From assembly GCA_016744725.1 (NCBI GenBank), contig JADGDW010000062.1, forward strand, positions 1 through 22,828: a DNA stretch of 22,828 nucleotides. The letters run 5' to 3'. The stretch's first letter is position 1. Every line of letters starts with the position of its first letter. Shown here piece after piece: positions 16,378 to 22,652 of the stretch. The translations under genes were made by a program, and so were the position numbers. The notes beneath the pieces were generated by a model. It ran no database searches. It was not told the origin of the DNA and saw nothing but the letters and a program-made list of their open reading frames with translations. The DNA comes from Candidatus Albibeggiatoa sp. nov. BB20. GTDB lineage: Bacteria; Pseudomonadota; Gammaproteobacteria; Beggiatoales; Beggiatoaceae.

Positions 16378-17142
16378 TTAACTACATTGAGCTGGAGTAT
16401 CTAAACTTATTCCTTTACCAGCACCCGCAGCACCTGACCCACAGCTATCAAATCCTACAATATGCTTGTGTACATTCTCTTGTAATTCTTCCCATTGCAC
16501 ACCACCGAATAACCGAGCCAACATTAAGATTTCATGCTGATATTGCGTTGTATATCGTTGCTTTTTAAACGCTGCATTTTCACGTTCTTTAACTAAACTC
16601 CAAAGACTAGACGCATTGACAAGCCCCTGTTTTTGAGCCTGCTGATTGTATTTCAATTCCTCATCAGCAATCTTAAGCATTTGGTCTGACTGCTTATAAT
16701 CCGCATACAACAATACAAGTGCAGTTACAGAATCAAGAAACGATTTAACAATTCTATCTTTTTCCTTGTTTAAAGCCTGTTTAGCCTTAGCCACATTCTC
16801 TGATTTCCCACCATCATCAAATAATGGAATCTGGAAAGTTAACGCCCCACGCATATCTGTACCGCTAGCATTTTCATTCGTTTGCTTTTGTGCTGAAATT
16901 GCACTCAGTCTTAAATTAGATTCCCATATTTTCTTGCGTTGTTTTAATCCAAGTAGCACTTCTTGACCTTCTAAAGATGGAGATTCCTCTATCACTATTT
17001 GTAGGGCTTTATTAAGTGCAGATTGTTCTATCTGGATTTGAGTAATGCTTATTCCTGGTGGCTCAATATTTAATTCCTCACCAATTGCATGAGCAGGAAA
17101 TCCATAAGTTAGTATCAACGTTAACATTAACCCTATACGCAT
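16378..17142 (-). CDS. Secreted half-TolC-like outer membrane protein
   Basis: A protein of 254 residues with AAGGA about 8 bases before the ATG. A signal peptide (1-19, ending AHA) precedes a TolC-like half: an opening helix with ALQIVIEESPSL, a strand region, then GALTFQIPLFDDGGK, the classic TolC strand and turn, followed by two long helices. The C-terminal tail is Gly and Ala rich and contains two cysteines. At about 235 mature residues it is half the usual TolC length, covering one structural repeat. It is first in a two-gene operon with the anchored half at 15664. The pair is bracketed by direct repeats A and B. Trimer formation, as for TolC, would need six half-units rather than three; this is inference. 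Confidence 0.7.
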   Translation of the reverse strand: MRIGLMLTLILTYGFPAHAIGEELNIEPPGISITQIQIEQSALNKALQIVIEESPSLEGQEVLLGLKQRKKIWESNLRLSAISAQKQTNENASGTDMRGALTFQIPLFDDGGKSENVAKAKQALNKEKDRIVKSFLDSVTALVLLYADYKQSDQMLKIADEELKYNQQAQKQGLVNASSLWSLVKERENAAFKKQRYTTQYQHEILMLARLFGGVQWEELQENVHKHIVGFDSCGSGAAGAGKGISLDTPAQCS

Positions 17143-17232
17143 TGACTATTCCTTAACTATTCAAATATTTAGTTATATTATTGTATTAATATTCACTAAT
17201 CAATCTTATTTTTGTATATTGCTTGATTTCAA

Positions 17233-17244
17233 GTTAATACTAAC
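17233..17244 (-). repeat. Isolated 12-mer iteron core
   Basis: GTTAATACTAAC about 90 bases upstream of the TolC-like operon, in its likely promoter region. It is followed by GGCTTATCCAATCATC, whose second half recurs at 17312-17324. Confidence 0.6.
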
Positions 17245-17334
17245 TGGCTTATCCAATCATCGTGCTGTTATTAAGTTATTTTTTCTTGTTTAAAAGATTA
17301 AAGCGGCTCATCAACTTATCCAATCATCATGCTG

Positions 17335-17456
17335 TTATTGAGCTTGTAATAAATTGTAGTCGCAAGCTCCTCATATTAGATTCCCACCCACCCCGAACGC
17401 TCATCGGCATATCAAGCTCCTAGTGACCCACACAATGTTTGCTATCACTACATTCC
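17335..17456. repeat. Dispersed repeat, copy B
   Basis: Best copy of a repeat family. It shares ATTGAGCTTGTA, TAGTCG and a 19-bp block at 17376-17394 with copy A. A 51-bp block at 17406-17456 matches 22066-22116 at 50 of 51 bases. The rest of the 17143-17755 gap holds one 12-mer, an imperfect repeat of TTACGTTACGCT (about 17462-17510) and AT-rich DNA without a convincing gene. Confidence 0.85.
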
Positions 17457-17755
17457 GCACCTTACGTTACGCTAAAGCTCCACTTCAGACGCTCCATTAC
17501 GTTACCGCTCAACTAAAACCAAATTACGAATAAACGATAATTCAATAACAAACTATAGAATTCGCCTTTAAATTTTTTTTAAGAATTCCGCAAGCTACAT
17601 CCGTAAAAAAAGATTTATGCGCTGTTATAAGGCACTTTTACAAATTTAAAAATTCTCTAAAGCGAAAAGACAAAAGACAAAAGCCCTAGTAATTCCAACA
17701 TCCTGAAATTTGATTTTAGCTCGAAGCAAACAATCCATAGATTTAAAGATAAAAG

Positions 17756-17902
17756 ATGTTTTTGAAAGTGGTTAATTGGCTTTTTGAATTTATCGGCTTA
17801 CAACTTAAATTGCTGTATAAGTGCTTGAAATTATTGATTTTGCACACTCTAAATGTTATAATTATAGTGTGTTTAATAGGAGGTCGTTATGTCAAATTAT
17901 AA
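17756..17902 (+). CDS. Possible 48-residue hydrophobic peptide
   Basis: Begins MFLKVVNWLFEFIGLQLKLL and stays strongly hydrophobic (LLILHTLNVIIIVCLIGG) to the end, with scattered Lys. This is like small membrane toxins or phage membrane peptides. The ribosome binding site is poor and the frame covers the promoter of the next gene and its first codons. It may be chance in AT-rich DNA. Confidence 0.3.
   Translation: MFLKVVNWLFEFIGLQLKLLYKCLKLLILHTLNVIIIVCLIGGRYVKL
17834..17870 (+). promoter_or_regulatory. Promoter with inverted-repeat operator
   Basis: TTGATT (17834-17839), 17 bp, and a perfect TATAAT (17857-17862). The -10 lies between the arms of the inverted repeat CACACT (17843-17848) and AGTGTG (17865-17870), a good place for a repressor. 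AGGAGG and the ATG at 17889 follow directly. Confidence 0.65.
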
Positions 17903-18185
17903 TTACAAAGTACCCTTTTTAAGTACCGTTCAACGTTCTGCCTGTTGTGCGGTTGCTCCTTGGGGTCGTTCTTGTTTGGGGGTTTCAGTTCGGGATTCTT
18001 CGCGTTCTGTCTCTGGTCAAGTTGCTATTGTTGCGTTCTCGTCGGGTTCTGCGGCTGGTCGTTTTTCTGTGGTTTGGGCTGGCCGGTTGCCTTCGTTTTG
18101 TCGGGGTTGTGTTGTCCGTCGGGGTTGGCTGTTTGGTTCTCCTGCGTGGTTTGTGTCTGTTCCTTTCTTGTCGTTAATTTCTTAA
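17889..18185 (+). CDS. ORF in adenine-poor, G-run-rich segment
   Basis: A frame of 98 residues, rich in Ser, Val, Arg, Gly, Trp and Cys, unlike every other protein here. The start is very good: AGGAGG at 5-6 bases and a strong promoter. The first 17 codons have ordinary composition. From 17941 to 18180 I count only 7 adenines in 240 bases on this strand, so stops are rare by composition and two other forward frames are also open. There are at least seven runs of three or more G. Coding is supported by the start region, and by motif-like WAGRLPSFCRGCVVRRG and AWFVSVP. A structured RNA or single-strand DNA role is the alternative. No family assigned. Confidence 0.5.
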   Translation: MSNYNYKVPFLSTVQRSACCAVAPWGRSCLGVSVRDSSRSVSGQVAIVAFSSGSAAGRFSVVWAGRLPSFCRGCVVRRGWLFGSPAWFVSVPFLSLIS

Positions 18186-18196
18186 TTTTTTTCTTT

Positions 18197-18224
18197 CCGC
18201 CTTCGGGCGGGGCGGCTGCGCCGC
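18197..18224 (+). other. Two adjacent GC hairpins, one with UUCG tetraloop
   Basis: CCGCC-TTCG-GGCGG (18197-18210) is an extra-stable UUCG tetraloop hairpin. GCGGC-TGC-GCCGC (18212-18224) follows at once. A T-run lies before rather than after them, so this is not a standard terminator. The hairpins close the adenine-poor segment and precede the SLOG gene, where they could control processing or termination. Confidence 0.75.
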
Positions 18225-18252
18225 AAGACCTAACACAATGGAGTATAAAAAT

Positions 18253-18618
18253 ATGAAGTTAATAATTGCAGGCAGTAGAGACTTTAATAATTACAAGTTG
18301 TTATGTCAGCACATGCAGCAGCTTAATTTAAAGCCCTCGGAAGTTATCAGCGGCACATGTAGGGGTGCTGATTTATTAGGTGAGCAATGGGCTAATGATA
18401 ACAACGTTAATATTGTGCAATTTCCAGCAAATTGGAATAAATACGGAAAGAAAGCCGGTCCTATAAGAAACAAGCAAATGGCTGATTATGGCACTGCATT
18501 AATTGCATTCTGGAATGGTAAAGCTGGCGGAACTTCTAACATGGTAAGGCTTGCAACAGTAGGCGGGCTTAAGGTCTATATTGTGGAATATAATAACCTT
18601 ACAGATTCACTTTTTTAA
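18253..18618 (+). CDS. SLOG-family protein (DUF2493/YspA-like)
   Basis: A protein of 121 residues. The ATG at 18253 is chosen because GGAG lies 9 bases upstream; an ATG at 18238 would add five residues. It is a single Rossmann-like domain with the marks of this family: IIAGSRDF (4-11), SGTCRGAD (33-40), WNKYGKKAGPIRN in the middle, and ALIAFWNGKAGGTSNM. SLOG domains bind nucleotides or nucleotide-derived ligands, and many occur in phages, plasmids and defence loci. No effector domain is fused here, so ligand and role are unknown. It follows the adenine-poor segment by 67 bases and may share its transcript. Confidence 0.88.
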   Translation: MKLIIAGSRDFNNYKLLCQHMQQLNLKPSEVISGTCRGADLLGEQWANDNNVNIVQFPANWNKYGKKAGPIRNKQMADYGTALIAFWNGKAGGTSNMVRLATVGGLKVYIVEYNNLTDSLF

Positions 18619-18824
18619 TTTATCTTTTCCTTTGGCTTGTGCATTTCAGCATAAGCCCTAACCCCCATCCATACCAAGCCCACAAAATAAAAAACAAAAA
18701 AAGCGGCTGCTAAAAAGCGGCGGCTTCTTTGGTTAATACTAACCTTCAAAATGTGAAAAGGGATTACGCAGACAATTCTACGCAACCCCTGAACGTGTTT
18801 AATAGGCTCAATGCCTAAGTACAT
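18615..18824 (-). CDS. Doubtful 69-residue membrane peptide
   Basis: The frame ends in a plausible membrane segment (FLAAAFFVFYFVGLVWMGV) and a charged tail. However, it runs through a strong minus-strand terminator hairpin at 18701-18726, overlaps the SLOG gene end by 4 bases, and has no good ribosome binding site. The hydrophobic part partly reflects the T-run of the terminator. Kept at low confidence. Confidence 0.25.
   Translation of the reverse strand: MYLGIEPIKHVQGLRRIVCVIPFHILKVSINQRSRRFLAAAFFVFYFVGLVWMGVRAYAEMHKPKEKIN
18690..18726 (-). terminator. Intrinsic terminator, minus strand
   Basis: AAGCGGCTGCT (18701-18711) pairs with AGCGGCGGCTT (18716-18726) around AAAA, with one G-G mismatch and one wobble. 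On the minus strand the stem is followed by a T-rich run. It would end a transcript coming from about 18900. Confidence 0.6.
18732..18743 (-). repeat. Isolated 12-mer iteron core
   Basis: GTTAATACTAAC flanked as G-core-C, just beside the terminator hairpin at 18701-18726. Confidence 0.6.
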
Positions 18825-18876
18825 AATAACAATGTTTTATTTTATTGCAATTTTTTATTTAAATGGTTTCTTATTT

Positions 18877-18911
18877 GCACATTATAGGCGATTATTCTAT
18901 CTATAATGTGC
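18877..18911. promoter_or_regulatory. Perfect 11-bp inverted repeat operator
   Basis: GCACATTATAG (18877-18887) and CTATAATGTGC (18901-18911) are exact reverse complements 13 bases apart. The right arm contains TATAAT and a second TATAAT lies at 18912-18917, so the site overlaps a likely promoter for the gene at 19042. The half-site resembles the GCACACT arm of the operator near 17843. Confidence 0.65.
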
Positions 18912-18933
18912 TATAATATAATCACATTTGAAG

Positions 18934-18945
18934 GTTAATGCTAAC
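18934..18945 (-). repeat. Isolated 12-mer iteron core (one change)
   Basis: GTTAATGCTAAC, about 95 bases upstream of the gene at 19042 and just after the inverted-repeat operator. Confidence 0.5.
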
Positions 18946-19041
18946 CAGAGAATGCTAAGAGATACAACTATTTAGATGCTTAAAGATTTTAACCAATTCT
19001 TAAGTATTTACTTCACTTTAACTTAACCGAGAACCAGCATC

Positions 19042-19410
19042 ATGTGCTACATAGAACAACAAACTAATCAACATCTCCGTGAACTTGACGCACGGGAACG
19101 CACCGACGCACAAAAAACAGAAATCTCCGAATTTTACTTTAATCAACTTGCTGATAATCAAGAATTTACAACCCAGTTTGTTAATGCTTTATTTACTGGT
19201 GATGATTTGGGCGACAAAGTCGCACTAAACGCACAGCATCTTATTCAATCCCTTATTAAAGACATTGCTAACTCAGAAAGTGAAACCGATATTGTGAATA
19301 AATTTAGAAATGGTATTGAGACGTTTTGTGATGAAGCGGCTAAACAACTTGTGGATTCAGGAAAAGATATTTTTGAATTAATTGATGATGATGAAACACG
19401 TTTATTTTAA
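19042..19410 (+). CDS. Hypothetical acidic helical protein
   Basis: A protein of 122 residues starting MCYIEQQTNQHL. It is acidic and predicted helical throughout (ELDARERTDAQKTEISEFYFNQLA), ending FELIDDDETRLF. No membrane segment, signal peptide or known motif is seen. The ribosome binding site is weak. It starts the cluster with the Gp157-like gene and the putative annealing protein, suggesting phage-type recombination functions. I do not recognise the family. Confidence 0.65.
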   Translation: MCYIEQQTNQHLRELDARERTDAQKTEISEFYFNQLADNQEFTTQFVNALFTGDDLGDKVALNAQHLIQSLIKDIANSESETDIVNKFRNGIETFCDEAAKQLVDSGKDIFELIDDDETRLF

Positions 19411-19420
19411 CTTTTAATAT

Positions 19421-19448
19421 AGCGTGGTTACTTAACCATAGCCACGCT
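19421..19448. other. Stem-loop between genes
   Basis: AGCGTGG (19421-19427) pairs with CCACGCT (19442-19448) around a loop that itself contains TGGTTA and TAACCA. No clear T-run follows. It may be a weak terminator after the gene at 19042. Confidence 0.5.
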
Positions 19449-19495
19449 GTGTACTCATTTAAGAACCAACAAGTATAAGTAGAAGGATACACCAG

Positions 19496-19883
19496 ATGCA
19501 AGAATACATCAAAACCTATCTTGACACAGCGCAACAACTTGCTGCATTGAAAAGCCAAGAATCAGAAATTGCAGCCCAAATCAAGCAACTGCAAACCATT
19601 CAAGATTCACTTATAAACGATTATCTTGAGCCGTATTATTTGAACGAATTAAAAGCCGCGAAAGATGCGAAGTTACAAACAAATCAAGGTGAGGTTTACT
19701 TTAAAACCAGACGTTCTACAACTTTGATTGTCGCTAATGAGCAGGATTTACTTGATGAATTGCGTGCTTTAAATCATCGCTAATAAAGCGGCTATAAAGA
19801 AAGATACCAGCCTTATTTCTCAGTTGAAAAATGCGCAGTTACAAAGCAATTTAAATCTGTCTCTCTCAATCAAACAAAGTTAG
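19496..19883 (+). pseudogene. Gp157-like phage gene, frameshifted
   Basis: The first frame (19496-19783, 95 residues) has AAGGA 8 bases upstream and matches the start of Siphovirus Gp157-type proteins: a coiled coil (AALKSQESEIAAQIKQLQ), YLEPYYLNELKAAK and a TNQGEVYFKTRRS strand. It stops after ELRALNHR. In the +1 frame from 19773 reading continues as IIANKAAIKKDTSLISQLKN and ends LSIKQS at 19883, the type of ending expected of this family. One base lost or gained in the AAA at 19771-19773 joins them into about 128 residues. It could be a real mutation, a sequencing error or frameshifting. Gp157 proteins often lie beside single-strand annealing genes, as here. Confidence 0.6.
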
Positions 19884-19913
19884 TATTAACTTATAGTCTT
19901 GGTTAGTATTAAC
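19879..19913 (+). repeat. Iteron pair with 23-bp spacing
   Basis: GTTAGTATTAAC at 19879-19890 and 19902-19913, 23 bp apart. The spacer differs at one base from that of the pair at 22678-22712. It overlaps the end of the frameshifted Gp157 gene and lies before the gene at 19985, so it may act as its operator. Confidence 0.8.
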
Positions 19914-19984
19914 CTAAAAAACAGACCTTTTAGTAATTTAACCATTGCTTTAGGTCTTACACAACAAACAAGAGAATCAACACA

Positions 19985-20893
19985 ATGTCAGCACAAAAAG
20001 CCCACATCACGCCCGATGCTATCAGTAACGCAAACCCTAACAATATTGTTACTGTTGACTCAACAACGGGTGAAATCATTGATAAGCCCGAAGCTATCCA
20101 AATCACACCGCCATCAAATCCCATTGCTATTTTAGACACTCCACATAAACAGTTTGCAGCAAGTCTTAAACGTAGAGATACCAACCGCCAGACCTTTATA
20201 GATTGGGTTAATACTAACCTTGTTAATGGTACTGATTACGGCAGCATCAGCGTGAAAACCAAAGCGGGAAGACAAGTACAAACAAAACCGTTTTTATTTA
20301 AATCAGGCGCAGAGAAAATTATGGCTGTACTTGGCTTAATTGCTATATTTCCAAACCTACAAAAGTATGAAGAGGCAGCAATTGAAAATCGTGAAATATC
20401 ACAAATTGTTTTACGTTGTCAATTGATTACGTCAGCAGGTCACATCATAGGTGAGGGCGTAGGATGCAGAAATGTTAGTAAAGATTTTGGGGATTTAAAC
20501 AAGTCTTTCAAAATGGCTGAGAAGTCCGCAACCGTTGACTCAGTATTGCGAATCATGGGCTTATCTGAAATCTATACGCAAGACAAGGAATCTGTAGAGG
20601 AAGAAATGAGAAACGACACAGCCGCGCATCCACGCCAAGCGCAACCACAAAAACCTGAAATCCAATCAATCGGATTGCACAGCGACACCCACAAAAAAAT
20701 TGAGGCAATGATTCTCACCGAGTCCAAAGTAAAAGGTATTAATCACCAATCTTTTAGAGACTTTGTTAAATCAACTCTTGTGTCAACAAGCAATGTGCAA
20801 TTTGAACATTTCCCAGACGTTACAAAGGAATGGGCTGATTGGCTTATAAACAACATTCCCAACTTTGCAGAACAACATGCTAACGGTGCATAA
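19985..20893 (+). CDS. Putative phage-type single-strand annealing protein
   Basis: A protein of 302 residues. After a disordered start (1-50) it has a helical region, then FKSGAEKIM (105-113), a strand pair with IIGEGVGCR (154-162), and NKSFKMAEKSATVDSVLR followed by SEIYTQD (194-200). The GAEKI motif and the K-A-K-A-VD-LR-TQD run resemble phage recombination proteins of the Rad52/ERF kind. The adjacent Gp157-like gene supports this, since the two commonly occur together. The C-terminal 80 residues are a separate helical segment. It would pair single strands during recombination or replication. Family placement is inferred, not certain. There is no strong Shine-Dalgarno; CAAGAGAATCAAC precedes the ATG. 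One 12-mer lies in the coding sequence (20207-20218). Confidence 0.6.
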   Translation: MSAQKAHITPDAISNANPNNIVTVDSTTGEIIDKPEAIQITPPSNPIAILDTPHKQFAASLKRRDTNRQTFIDWVNTNLVNGTDYGSISVKTKAGRQVQTKPFLFKSGAEKIMAVLGLIAIFPNLQKYEEAAIENREISQIVLRCQLITSAGHIIGEGVGCRNVSKDFGDLNKSFKMAEKSATVDSVLRIMGLSEIYTQDKESVEEEMRNDTAAHPRQAQPQKPEIQSIGLHSDTHKKIEAMILTESKVKGINHQSFRDFVKSTLVSTSNVQFEHFPDVTKEWADWLINNIPNFAEQHANGA

Positions 20894-20969
20894 GCTAGCT
20901 TAAAGCTCATTTTCACAAGTGGGCTTTTGGGTAGCAATATCGCTATCATTCACAATGGGAAATCCCGAA

Positions 20970-21422
20970 ATGTCTAAATTAACTCAAGATACACCACTAA
21001 ACAAAGCCATAGGTATCGGCTTGGTCACTCTAATTGGTGCAACTATTATTCTCGGCTCACGGGCAGTTTCTGCACAGGACATCACAATACAAGATATTGC
21101 AGATTATCACGGGACGGAATGTGTAGATGCTGATATTCAAACCAAAAATGGTACTAACTATTCCATTAATATCAATACTGCTAGTCAGGTAGATATTGCA
21201 GAGCATTTGTATTGGATTGGTTACAGCAAAGCACAAGCTGTAGTTGATTATCGCACTGACAACGGAGAATTTAATTCTTTGTCTGACTTAACGGCTGTTA
21301 ACGGTGTAGGTACTAAAACGGCAGAAAAAAACCGCTGCTTTCTTCATTTGTTTCATTGCAAAAATGCAGATGGACAAAACACTAACGATGCAAGTCAATG
21401 TGCTAATCAAGCTTCTGAGTAG
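20970..21422 (+). CDS. comEA-like: ComEA-like helix-hairpin-helix protein
   Basis: A protein of 150 residues. An N-terminal membrane or signal segment (about 13-34, ending AVSA) should place it in the periplasm. ININTAS (66-72) opens a tandem helix-hairpin-helix: WIGYSKAQAVVDYR, then FNSLSDLTAVNGVGTKTAEK. ComEA proteins bind incoming double-stranded DNA and pull it into the periplasm during transformation. The C-terminal tail has three cysteines. An ATG at 20955 would add five residues; 20970 gives the tidier signal segment. Terminator-like hairpins follow at 21431. A ComEA on a plasmid is unusual and pairs with the pilin-like gene at 8120. Confidence 0.85.
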   Translation: MSKLTQDTPLNKAIGIGLVTLIGATIILGSRAVSAQDITIQDIADYHGTECVDADIQTKNGTNYSININTASQVDIAEHLYWIGYSKAQAVVDYRTDNGEFNSLSDLTAVNGVGTKTAEKNRCFLHLFHCKNADGQNTNDASQCANQASE

Positions 21423-21430
21423 TAAAAAAA

Positions 21431-21506
21431 CCTCAAACCTAATAGCATAGGCTGAGGCGATATTTTAATAATTTAAATCCAGTGGGCAGTTTAACATGCT
21501 GTCCAC
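21431..21506. terminator. Two terminator-like hairpins after comEA-like gene
   Basis: CCTCA-AA-CCTA pairs with TAGG-C-TGAGG (21431-21457), preceded by seven A, so it could also stop minus-strand transcripts. GTGGGCAG (21482-21489) pairs with CTGTCCAC (21499-21506) with one wobble and is followed by ATTTTATATT. Confidence 0.6.
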
Positions 21507-21532
21507 ATTTTATATTATACAAGGTATTCGTT

Positions 21533-21571
21533 ATGTTTAAATTTAACTTATTCCTTCCCACCGTAAACTAA
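21533..21571 (+). CDS. 12-residue leader micro-ORF
   Basis: Reads MFKFNLFLPTVN. AAGG lies 8 bases upstream and the stop overlaps the Shine-Dalgarno (TAAGGAG) of the gene at 21584, so its translation could affect that start. Confidence 0.3.
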   Translation: MFKFNLFLPTVN

Positions 21572-21583
21572 GGAGATTTTATA

Positions 21584-21916
21584 ATGACCTCAGATCATCA
21601 GATTTATGTTTTAGCTGACAAGCCCAAAACAAGCAAAACTACCAAAGCAAAAGCTACACTGAATAGTTGTGACTTTTATGTAAGCATTAAGGATTTAAAC
21701 ATAGCTAAAGAATATCTTTCCTTCAAGCCATGTAATTTACTCATCATTGATGATGTTTTATCACGCCATGAACTTGATTTTAAACAATTAGCTAATCTTG
21801 CTAAATCAATCATTGTTGTTTATACAATAAGCAAAACTGAATCTACAGATAATCACAAATATAGTGATTTATGTCCATTCCATGACTATCATAAACAAAC
21901 AGCTATTGCTGCTTAA
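21584..21916 (+). CDS. Hypothetical protein
   Basis: A protein of 110 residues with AAGGAG 8 bases before the ATG. It starts with a Lys and Thr rich stretch (KPKTSKTTKAKAT). The centre has a hydrophobic strand ending in two acidic residues (CNLLIIDDVLSR), like a Walker B strand or a receiver-type strand, but no P-loop is present. CPFHDYH near the end has a Cys and two His that could bind metal. It ends beside a large palindromic region. I recognise no family. Confidence 0.65.
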   Translation: MTSDHQIYVLADKPKTSKTTKAKATLNSCDFYVSIKDLNIAKEYLSFKPCNLLIIDDVLSRHELDFKQLANLAKSIIVVYTISKTESTDNHKYSDLCPFHDYHKQTAIAA

Positions 21917-22034
21917 TATAGTCGTTCTACTTTAAAGTGATACAGGACTGGCAGTCCTAAGTTTTAAAACCATTTGATATTTCAAGTATGTTAGGACTGC
22001 CAGTCCTAACATACTTGAAGGAATTGACTATATT
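21915..22034. repeat. Nested palindromes with a 39-bp perfect palindrome
   Basis: TTCAAGTATGTTAGGACTG (21981-21999), one central base, and its exact reverse complement (22001-22019) form a 39-bp palindrome. AGGACTG-G-CAGTCCT (21944-21958) is a second, sharing the inner half-site. AATATAGTC (21915-21923) and GACTATATT (22026-22034) enclose both as a 9-bp inverted repeat. No T-run follows, so a plain terminator is unlikely. Confidence 0.95.
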
Positions 22035-22065
22035 ATTATGCTTCTCAGTAAATCCTAAGCTGAGA

Positions 22066-22116
22066 GGCATATCATGCTCCTAGTGACCCACACAATGTTT
22101 GCTATCACTACATTCC
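22066..22116. repeat. Dispersed repeat, copy C
   Basis: Fifty of 51 bases match 17406-17456, starting GGCATATCATGCTCCTAGTG and ending CTACATTCC. The outer parts seen in copies A and B are missing here. Confidence 0.9.
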
Positions 22117-22147
22117 ACATTTTTTTATTATACAAAGAGTTTTAACT

Positions 22148-22363
22148 ATTGAAATACTAACCAATATATTAATCGGTCTCGGAATTTTGGGAATGATTCT
22201 ACTTTTTGCATTTCTTGACCAGCTTATTAATGGTAAAGCCTATGCTCAAGAACGAAGAGACGAGATAGATAAACTTGAAGAATTGAGACGCGAGCAAAAT
22301 AGAGATGCGGACGCTGTATACTGGGAATATTTACAATCGACTGATAAAGATAAATTCAAATAA
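22148..22363 (+). CDS. Small membrane protein, non-ATG start
   Basis: An open frame of 71 residues that reads convincingly as protein: a membrane segment (EILTNILIGLGILGMILLF), then DQLING and a charged helix (ERRDEIDKLEELRREQNRDA). The apparent start is ATT at 22148, with AAAGAG 8 bases upstream. TTG at 22187 and ATG at 22193 are later options that would cut the membrane segment. It may be a real ATT start, as in infC, or a mutated ATG. Topology suggests a small bitopic protein with a cytoplasmic coiled helix. No family recognised. Confidence 0.6.
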   Translation: MEILTNILIGLGILGMILLFAFLDQLINGKAYAQERRDEIDKLEELRREQNRDADAVYWEYLQSTDKDKFK

Positions 22364-22434
22364 CACAATTAACCTTAATCCTTCAGTCCAAATCGCAGCT
22401 ATCAATATATTCCCCATCAAGTTACCACTCATTC

Positions 22435-22639
22435 TTATCCAAAGCTCATGGGCATACTACCGCCATCCATCGCGATTAATATCATCACTTATCCACAGCT
22501 CATGGGCGCGAATGGAAGGCTAGCTTAGAAAAAGCGGTTAGCATCATCACTTATCCAAAGCTCATGGGCATATTGCCGCCATCCATCGCGATTAACATCA
22601 TCACTTATCCACAGCTCATGGGCGCGAATGGAAGGCTAG
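22435..22639. other. oriV: Origin region with DnaA boxes in a 116-bp duplication
   Basis: TTATCCACA at 22489-22497 and 22605-22613 are perfect DnaA boxes; TTATCCAAA at 22435-22443 and 22551-22559 are near matches. All four are followed by GCTCATGGGC. The 22434-22523 segment is repeated at 22550-22639 with few changes, an offset of 116 bp. The iteron array begins 39 bases later. DnaA boxes beside iterons define the likely vegetative origin. The 22364-22434 stretch shows nothing else. Confidence 0.8.
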
Positions 22640-22652
22640 ATCAAGAACAAAA

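Noticed and set aside
17945..18256. Second and third forward frames in the adenine-poor segment
   Set aside because: Open only because stops need adenine; no start signals of their own.
22305..22523. 72-residue forward frame entering the origin
   Set aside because: Overlaps the better small membrane protein frame and the DnaA-box duplication; composition looks random.
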